Part shown: positions 1-4,261 of the stretch, piece after piece | Position numbering within the stretch: position 1 is the stretch's first letter | Layout: the number at the start of each line of letters is the position of its first letter | Assembly: GCA_013298325.1 (NCBI GenBank) | Contig: JAAFHJ010000281.1 | Coordinates: forward strand, 1-6,643 | From: Myxococcales bacterium | GTDB taxonomy: Bacteria; Myxococcota_A; Polyangia; Polyangiales; Polyangiaceae | Direction of reading: 5' to 3' | Length of the DNA: 6,643 nucleotides | Translations under genes and position numbers: made by a program | Notes under the pieces: generated by a model | The model's database searches: none | What the model saw: only the letters and a program-made list of their open reading frames with translations | Told to the model about the DNA's origin: nothing

Positions 1-64
1 CGCGTGGATCGAGGAGGCGGTCGCCCTGCGCGCAAGCGGGCCGACCACTCCAGAACAAGCGTAG
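1..64 (+). CDS. C-terminal end of an unidentified protein (partial)
   Basis: Reading from base 2, the window opens with 20 sense codons (AWIEEAVALRASGPTTPEQA) and a TAG stop at 62-64. The tail looks like the end of an amphipathic helix followed by a polar Pro/Thr-rich extension, a normal C-terminus for a high-GC gene. The fragment is too short to assign a family or function. It is convergent with the lipoprotein gene that ends at 86, with 21 bases between the two stops. Frame 1 is also open here, so this reading is favoured only because the peptide looks natural and the stop falls in a sensible place. Confidence 0.45.
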   Translation, partial: AWIEEAVALRASGPTTPEQA

Positions 65-81
65 AAGCGCTCTACAATTTT
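61..81. terminator. Small hairpin plus T-run in a convergent gap
   Basis: GTAGA at 61-65 pairs perfectly with TCTAC at 71-75 around the 5-base loop AGCGC, and is followed by AATTTT (76-81). It overlaps the stop of the upstream partial gene and lies just before the stop of the convergent lipoprotein gene, where a terminator is expected. The stem is only 5 bp with two G-C pairs and the T-run is four bases, so it would be weak and may be chance. Confidence 0.25.
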
Positions 82-85
82 CGAG

Positions 86-868
86 TCATTTCATACGGAT
101 CGTGACGCCGGTCACGTTCCCCGCGGAGACGCTGCCCGCGTCCCCCGGGCAGATGTTGTTCCAGTAGGGCTTGCCGCCGAGCGCTTCGATGAGCTTCGTG
201 GAGCCTTCCCAGGGCTTCCCTTGGCCGTTCACCGAGTCGTCGATGATCGTCGCGTCGACGCACTTGCTCCCCTTGCAGACGCTCACGGTGTCGCCGCACC
301 AGCTGCGGCTCCAGCTCCCGGAGACGGCGACCCAATAGCCGTTGTCGACGAAGTTGCGCGTCGGGTTGCCGTTGCAGGCAAACGTCACGTGCCCGGCCGC
401 CCGCGAGTAGCTCGAGCAGTTGACGAGGAAGTTCCAGCTCCCCTCCCAATTGATGGTGCCGGAGAAGACGACGTCGCCCGAGGGGGCTGCGGCGGTACCG
501 ATGCGGGCCAGGTAGCCGCCGTGGACGTAGCCGGTCGTCCCATTGAAGGTTACCTGATAAAAGCCATTGACGGGGGCCTTCCCGGTCGCCGTCACCTGCG
601 TATTTGCATTAAGAACACGAATCAACGTCTCCGACGCGACGCGCGCTTCCGTGCGAAAGTTGACGCCGGTCGTCGTTTTGAGTTTGTCCCCCGCGGCGAC
701 GACTTCATTCTTGAGTTCGTCGGCGGAAGAATCGAGATCGTCGTCGGAGTCGGCCCCCGATCCATCGGCGGTGACGAACTCCTCCTCAACGGCACAGCCG
801 GCCGTTGCAGCGGCGAGCGGAGCGAGGGCGAGAGCGACGAGAGCTGCGCGAAGCGTCGGGTGGGCCAT
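86..868 (-). CDS. Probable lipoprotein with SH3 domain and double-psi beta-barrel (expansin/RlpA-like) domain
   Basis: The product has 260 residues. Residues 1-24 form a signal peptide with hydrophobic core VALALAP, ending at TAGC, so Cys25 is a plausible lipidation site although the -3 residue is Thr rather than Leu. An acidic Asp/Ser-rich linker (about 34-52) follows. Residues 62-124 match a bacterial SH3 domain (GVNFRTEA, then GFYQVTFNGTTGYVHGGYL), which usually binds peptidoglycan. Residues 131-258 resemble a double-psi beta-barrel: GYWVAVS (177-183), CG (191-192), then VDATIIDD (204-211) with Asp210/211 where expansins and RlpA carry a functional Asp, and a final strand GVTIRMK. Six cysteines (151, 165, 191, 198, 203, 240) could form three disulfides. 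Cell-wall binding or remodelling outside the cytoplasm is inferred; catalysis is unproven. The ATG at 868 is chosen because it begins the signal peptide; a TTG at 922 would add 18 residues ahead of it. No clear Shine-Dalgarno is seen. Confidence 0.85.
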   Translation of the reverse strand: MAHPTLRAALVALALAPLAAATAGCAVEEEFVTADGSGADSDDDLDSSADELKNEVVAAGDKLKTTTGVNFRTEARVASETLIRVLNANTQVTATGKAPVNGFYQVTFNGTTGYVHGGYLARIGTAAAPSGDVVFSGTINWEGSWNFLVNCSSYSRAAGHVTFACNGNPTRNFVDNGYWVAVSGSWSRSWCGDTVSVCKGSKCVDATIIDDSVNGQGKPWEGSTKLIEALGGKPYWNNICPGDAGSVSAGNVTGVTIRMK

Positions 869-946
869 GCACCGAAGTGAGCAGGGGCCGTGCCGACTCC
901 CGCGAGCCAAATTTTTGAGCAATTTTAACGCCTTGTCGCGCTTCGC

Positions 947-966
947 CTGGATCGCTCGTGATCCAG
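947..966. repeat. Perfect 7-bp inverted repeat, 6-base loop
   Basis: CTGGATC (947-953) and GATCCAG (960-966) are exact reverse complements separated by GCTCGT. The element lies about 80 bases upstream of the minus-strand lipoprotein start and about 175 bases upstream of the plus-strand one. It could be a regulator binding site for one or both promoters or a small hairpin. There is no T-run, so it is not an intrinsic terminator. Function is unknown. Confidence 0.4.
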
Positions 967-1107
967 ACGGTGGTCCCTTTTGTCGGCGCCTCGACGGGGC
1001 TCTTCGAACGTCGAAAGCGTTACGGCGGCGGACGAGAAGGCGGTAGCCGATAAGCGGTCAATATCACAAACGTGCCCCAGGTCGCGTGGAGCCAGCGTCC
1101 ATTTTTC

Positions 1108-1135
1108 GTGACAGCTTTCATCGCCAGCGTACTCT
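1108..1135 (+). promoter_or_regulatory. Weak sigma70-like promoter candidate, possibly leaderless
   Basis: GTGACA (1108-1113, five of six matches to TTGACA) is followed after 16 bases by TACTCT (1130-1135, three of six matches to TATAAT). Transcription would start at about 1142-1143, right at the ATG of the cysteine-rich lipoprotein, giving a leaderless mRNA. That fits the absence of a ribosome binding site before this ATG, but the -10 box is poor and myxobacterial promoters often diverge from consensus. Confidence 0.2.
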
Positions 1136-1142
1136 TTCGCGA

Positions 1143-2723
1143 ATGAAAAAATTCCCCCTTCTATCGCCTTTTATTTCCTTCGTTTTCGTTGCTGCGGCAT
1201 GTTCGTCGGAGAGCTATTCAACGGCGCCCTTGGAAGATGCGGGGCGAGGCGATGGCGGGACTCCTTCGGTCGATGGCTCAACCGCGGATGGCGGCCCGGC
1301 GGCGGCGTGCAACGACGGCGTCAAGAATGGCGGCGAGGCCGACCTCGATTGCGGCGGAACATGCACCGCAAAGTGCGCCGTCGGAAAGGCATGTGCGACC
1401 GGCGCCGACTGCGCGACGGGAGCCTGCGGCGCCAGCAAGACCTGCGTGGGGGCGGCGGTCTGCAACGACGGCGTCAAAAACGGCACCGAGGCCGACGTCG
1501 ACTGCGGAGGCTCGTGTGGGCCGTGCGCGGCCGGCAAAAGCTGTGGAATTTCTGCCGATTGTGCGAGCGGCACCTGCGCAAACGGTTCCTGCGCGGCGGC
1601 GGCGAGCTGCAACGATGGCGTCAAGAACAACACCGAGGCAGACGTCGACTGTGGGGGCGCCTGCGCGGCGTGCACCGTAGGGCGGGCCTGTCGAACCGGG
1701 AACGACTGTGCGACGGCCAACTGCGGCCCAAACAGCACCTGCGTGGCAGCGGCGGCCTGCAACGACTCCATCAAGAACGGCGCCGAGTCGGACGTCGATT
1801 GCGGCGGGGCCTGCGCCGCGTGCGCGGTGGGGCGCGCGTGTCGAACTGCCGGCGATTGCGCGACGGCGATTTGCGGGCCGAATAATACGTGTGTCGCGAT
1901 GGCGAACTGCAACGACGGCATCAAAAATGGCACCGAAGCAGATGTCGATTGCGGCGGCGCCTGCGCGGCGAAGTGCGCCGTTGGAAAAGCGTGCGGCGCC
2001 CCAGGGGACTGTGCGAGCGACCTGTGCACGAACGGTGCGTGCGTTGCGCCTTTGTGCAATATCGATGCAATCACGTGGGTCGCTCCCCAGAACAAGTACC
2101 TTGTCGCGGCGAAGGGGAAGGCGTGGTCGATCGATGGCGCTGGAAACCTTCTCGGCGCGGAAGTCGACATCCGAGCGATGCCCGGAATGGCCAACGGCCC
2201 GTGTGCGGGGCAGGCCGGTGACTGCCGACTCGACGCGCTCACGCTCGACTCTAAACGTGGATATTATTTTGCGTTCTGGGGAACCCGCGTTTGGGCCTTC
2301 GACGGAAATGGCACCCCTCTCGTGAACAATTTGTACGCCGACGTCGCCGGGCTCGCGGCAGGCCCGTGCGCCGCCCAACCGGCCGGAGCATGCCGAATTG
2401 AGGGGGCGATGTACCAGGCCGACCAGGACGTCATCAACGTCACTGTTGGAGACAAATTCTGGGGCCTCAATGCCGCCAACTATCAACTCTCTGGCCCGGC
2501 CGCCGGCCAATCGATCACCCTCGCTCCCGGAGGAGTCGCCGTCTGCAACGGCCTCGGCGCCGGCTGCGTATCGTCGGACGTCAATTGGCGAAACGACACC
2601 AAGGAGACCGAGTTCTACGGCAACGGACGCCGCTGGGTGCTCGATGCGAACCTCCAGCTCAAACCCGGAACCGGGGAGCTCCTCACCTCTATCGCCGGCT
2701 TCGCCCAGGGGCCCTGCCGGTAA
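1143..2723 (+). CDS. Cysteine-rich probable lipoprotein: five 8-Cys modules plus four-fold propeller-like C-terminus
   Basis: The product has 526 residues. MKKFPLLSPF and a hydrophobic stretch lead to VAAAC, so Cys20 is the likely lipidated residue. A Gly/Asp/Ser-rich spacer (21-55) follows. Residues 56-304 are five tandem modules of 49-51 residues, each opening CNDG(V/I)KN-type (CNDSIKN in unit 4), then DCGG, with eight cysteines per module; they start at Cys56, 107, 156, 206 and 256. Similar modules are common in secreted myxobacterial proteins. Residues 305-525 are four repeats bounded by cysteines (305-354, 361-409, 417-468, 475-525), each with a Trp exactly 23 residues after its first Cys, resembling hemopexin-type blades. 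I see no enzyme motif. A surface binding or adhesion role is inferred: a disulfide-rich stalk carrying a small propeller. The ATG at 1143 is chosen because it begins the signal peptide; a GTG at 1086 would put 19 extra residues before it. Transcription is divergent from the SH3 lipoprotein. Confidence 0.85.
   Translation: MKKFPLLSPFISFVFVAAACSSESYSTAPLEDAGRGDGGTPSVDGSTADGGPAAACNDGVKNGGEADLDCGGTCTAKCAVGKACATGADCATGACGASKTCVGAAVCNDGVKNGTEADVDCGGSCGPCAAGKSCGISADCASGTCANGSCAAAASCNDGVKNNTEADVDCGGACAACTVGRACRTGNDCATANCGPNSTCVAAAACNDSIKNGAESDVDCGGACAACAVGRACRTAGDCATAICGPNNTCVAMANCNDGIKNGTEADVDCGGACAAKCAVGKACGAPGDCASDLCTNGACVAPLCNIDAITWVAPQNKYLVAAKGKAWSIDGAGNLLGAEVDIRAMPGMANGPCAGQAGDCRLDALTLDSKRGYYFAFWGTRVWAFDGNGTPLVNNLYADVAGLAAGPCAAQPAGACRIEGAMYQADQDVINVTVGDKFWGLNAANYQLSGPAAGQSITLAPGGVAVCNGLGAGCVSSDVNWRNDTKETEFYGNGRRWVLDANLQLKPGTGELLTSIAGFAQGPCR
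1308..2054 (+). repeat. Five tandem ~150-bp units encoding 8-Cys modules
   Basis: The units are 1308-1460, 1461-1607, 1608-1757, 1758-1907 and 1908-2054, and each begins with the TGC of CNDG or CNDS. Cysteine positions line up in all five (unit 1: 56, 70, 74, 78, 84, 90, 95, 101). Units 1 and 5 have three residues between the third and fourth Cys and share AKCAVGKAC, while units 2-4 have two. Units 3 and 4 are most alike in protein (GGACAAC, GRACRT, DCATA, CGPN). Many third-position differences between units indicate that the duplication is old and that selection acts on the protein. Confidence 0.85.
2055..2717 (+). repeat. Four degenerate ~165-bp repeats encoding propeller-like blades
   Basis: The units are 2055-2204, 2223-2369, 2391-2546 and 2565-2717. 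They encode segments of 49-52 residues separated by 6-7 residue linkers. Each begins with Cys (CNIDAI, CRLDAL, CRIEGA, CVSSDV), has a Gly three or four residues before a Trp (Gly325/Trp328, Gly380/Trp384, Gly436/Trp440, Gly495/Trp498), and ends with Cys, three times as GPC. The DNA itself is not obviously repetitive; the periodicity shows only in the protein. Confidence 0.7.
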
Positions 2724-2858
2724 GCGTCCGCCGCGCGCGCCCCAAGACGGGGGGAGAGGACGTCCGAGGCCTTGCCCCCGGTCGCGCTGGGTCGAATTCA
2801 CACCGGTGACGCGATTCCGGCCTCCCCTCGCCTCCGACCTTTGACTACCGTCCGGCCC
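2724..2858 (+). other. Short intergenic gap before the kinase gene
   Basis: This 135-base gap follows the stop of the cysteine-rich lipoprotein. It should hold that gene's terminator and perhaps the promoter of the kinase-transglycosylase unit. I see no convincing intrinsic terminator (only CCCC-aagac-GGGG at 2740-2752, without a T-run), no Shine-Dalgarno before 2859 and no recognisable promoter. The kinase frame is open through part of it from a TTG at 2772, but that extension does not look like protein of the family. Confidence 0.4.
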
Positions 2859-4259
2859 ATGGCAAAAGACGAAGACGGTCACGAAGGGCGCGCGGATGCC
2901 CCGCCGACGTCGCGTTTTGGCCGTCTTGCGCGGCTCGGAGCGCTCGCGCCGCGGGCACTCCCGTTTGCGGCTGCTGCCGTGAAAAAGGCGCTCTCCGCGG
3001 GGAAACCCCAGGAAGCGGAGAGCGAAGCCGATCGCGCGAAGATGCTCCTCGCGGCCAAAAAGACTGCGGAAGCGATGCTCCAGACCCTCGGCGAAATGAA
3101 GGGCTTGCCGCTGAAGTTCGGCCAGATGGCGAGCTACATCGACGGGCTCGCCCCGCCTGGTTACGAGGATCGCTTCCAGGAAATCCTCAAGAAACTCCAA
3201 GCGAAAGCGCCGCCCCTCTCCGCAGAGGCCGCGTGGAAGGTGATCTGCGAAGACCTCGGCGATCCGCCCGACACCCTCTACGCGAGCTACGAGCGGGAGC
3301 CGTTTGCGGCGGCCAGCATCGGACAGGTGCATCGTGCACGGACCAAAGGGGGCGACGACGTCGCCGTGAAGGTCCAGTATCCGGGCATTGATAAGGCGAT
3401 TGAGAACGACCTCAAGAGCCTCGGCATGCTCGAAGGGATGTTCGCGCCATTTGGCCGAAAATATCATACAAAAGAGACCTTCGAAGAGATCCGCAGCGTC
3501 TTCCTCAATGAGCTCGACTACGCGCGCGAAGCGCAAATGGCGGACGCTTTTCGCGCGATGAATGCCGGCGATGAAGACATCGTCGTCCCGCGCGTGTTCC
3601 ACGGCCTCACCGGCAAGCGGGTGCTCACGATCGGCTTCGTCGAGGGGACCGACTACGAAACCTTCTGCGCCACGGCTACGCCGGAAGAGCGCCAGCGGGC
3701 AGGGGCGGCGATCTGGCGGTTCATGTTCCGTGCACTTTACAAGTACGGCATGCTCTACGCCGACCCGCACCCGGGCAACTACCGCTTTTTGCCTGGCGGG
3801 CGCGTCGCCTTCCTCGACTATGGTTGCGTGCGCGAACTCCCGCCCGACCTCGTCGCCGGCATGAAACGCCTCGTGGTGGCCGCCATGGATGGCGACGACC
3901 AGGGGCTCATCGACACGTGCGTACAGGTCTACGGCTTCGATCCGAAGGACCCAGAAGGCTTCCAGCTCTATGTAGAGTACACAAAGATGCTCCTCCGCCC
4001 CTTTGTGCTCCGCGAGTGGACGCACACAAAAGAGGCGGCCCGCGAGGCGATCGCCTACCTCGTTCGGAACGGGCGGCCCCTTGTGATGAAGGAGGGGGAG
4101 GCGCTCCCGCGGATGCCGAAGCCGATCCACATGCCTGTAGAACACACGTTTGTGAATCGCCTCCAGTGGGGCCTCGCGAGCGTGATGGGCGGCATCGGAT
4201 CATCCGGAAATTACAGGGAGATTGTGGAACCTTTCGTGCGCGGACCGCTCGTCCGGTGA
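2859..4259 (+). CDS. ABC1/AarF/COQ8-family atypical kinase-like ATPase
   Basis: The product has 466 residues, the size of a core ABC1 (UbiB/COQ8/ADCK) protein. In order it shows RFGRLARLGALAPRA (19-33), similar to the COQ8-type N-terminus; the family-specific KxGQ motif (Lys86-Gln89); an Ala-rich nucleotide loop FAAASIGQVHRA (149-160); the VAVK lysine (Lys171); NELDYAREA (217-225); the catalytic-loop motif ADPHPGN (301-307, Asp302, Asn307); and the metal-binding DYG (320-322) where DFG is more usual. Family members support isoprenoid quinone synthesis or lipid handling through ATP hydrolysis rather than ordinary protein phosphorylation; the substrate here is unknown. I see no C-terminal transmembrane pair like that of E. 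coli UbiB, so it is probably cytoplasmic or membrane-peripheral. The ATG at 2859 is chosen over a TTG at 2772 because the intervening residues look non-native. The stop lies 2 bases before the next gene, suggesting an operon with translational coupling. Confidence 0.92.
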   Translation: MAKDEDGHEGRADAPPTSRFGRLARLGALAPRALPFAAAAVKKALSAGKPQEAESEADRAKMLLAAKKTAEAMLQTLGEMKGLPLKFGQMASYIDGLAPPGYEDRFQEILKKLQAKAPPLSAEAAWKVICEDLGDPPDTLYASYEREPFAAASIGQVHRARTKGGDDVAVKVQYPGIDKAIENDLKSLGMLEGMFAPFGRKYHTKETFEEIRSVFLNELDYAREAQMADAFRAMNAGDEDIVVPRVFHGLTGKRVLTIGFVEGTDYETFCATATPEERQRAGAAIWRFMFRALYKYGMLYADPHPGNYRFLPGGRVAFLDYGCVRELPPDLVAGMKRLVVAAMDGDDQGLIDTCVQVYGFDPKDPEGFQLYVEYTKMLLRPFVLREWTHTKEAAREAIAYLVRNGRPLVMKEGEALPRMPKPIHMPVEHTFVNRLQWGLASVMGGIGSSGNYREIVEPFVRGPLVR

Positions 4260-4261
4260 GG

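Larger units (their letters stand above)
869..1142. other. Divergent intergenic region
   Basis: These 274 bases separate two divergently transcribed probable lipoprotein genes and should hold both promoters. I find no gene in them. Visible elements are a perfect 7-bp inverted repeat (947-966), a smaller inverted repeat TTCGA-acg-TCGAA (1003-1015), an AT-rich patch (911-928) that on the minus strand contains TAAAAT (922-927) as a possible -10 for the SH3 lipoprotein, and a weak -35/-10 pair near the plus-strand start. No Shine-Dalgarno sequence is evident before either chosen start. Confidence 0.6.

Noticed and set aside
221..880. A 219-codon plus-strand open frame opposite the SH3 lipoprotein.
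   Set aside because: The minus-strand reading has a signal peptide, an SH3 domain and a barrel domain. The plus-strand reading is Arg/Asp/Val-rich with no domain or plausible start signal.
922..927. TAAAAT on the minus strand as a -10 box for the SH3 lipoprotein.
   Set aside because: The hexamer fits in position, but the sequence 17 bases further upstream (CCAGGC) bears no resemblance to a -35 box, so it is not called as a promoter.
2740..2752. CCCC-aagac-GGGG as a terminator for the cysteine-rich lipoprotein.
   Set aside because: The stem is only 4 bp and no T-run follows; such runs are common in this base composition.
1278..4145. A 955-codon open frame on the minus strand opposite the cysteine-rich lipoprotein and the kinase.
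   Set aside because: It is antisense to two genes with clear family motifs, has Arg/Ala-rich low-complexity composition, shows no recognisable domain and spans an intergenic gap. It is explained by strong third-position GC bias.
3824..4261. Upstream extension of the transglycosylase frame by 146 codons into the kinase gene.
   Set aside because: The extension is Arg/Pro-rich antigenic-looking sequence out of frame with the kinase. The signal peptide beginning at 4262 marks the true start.
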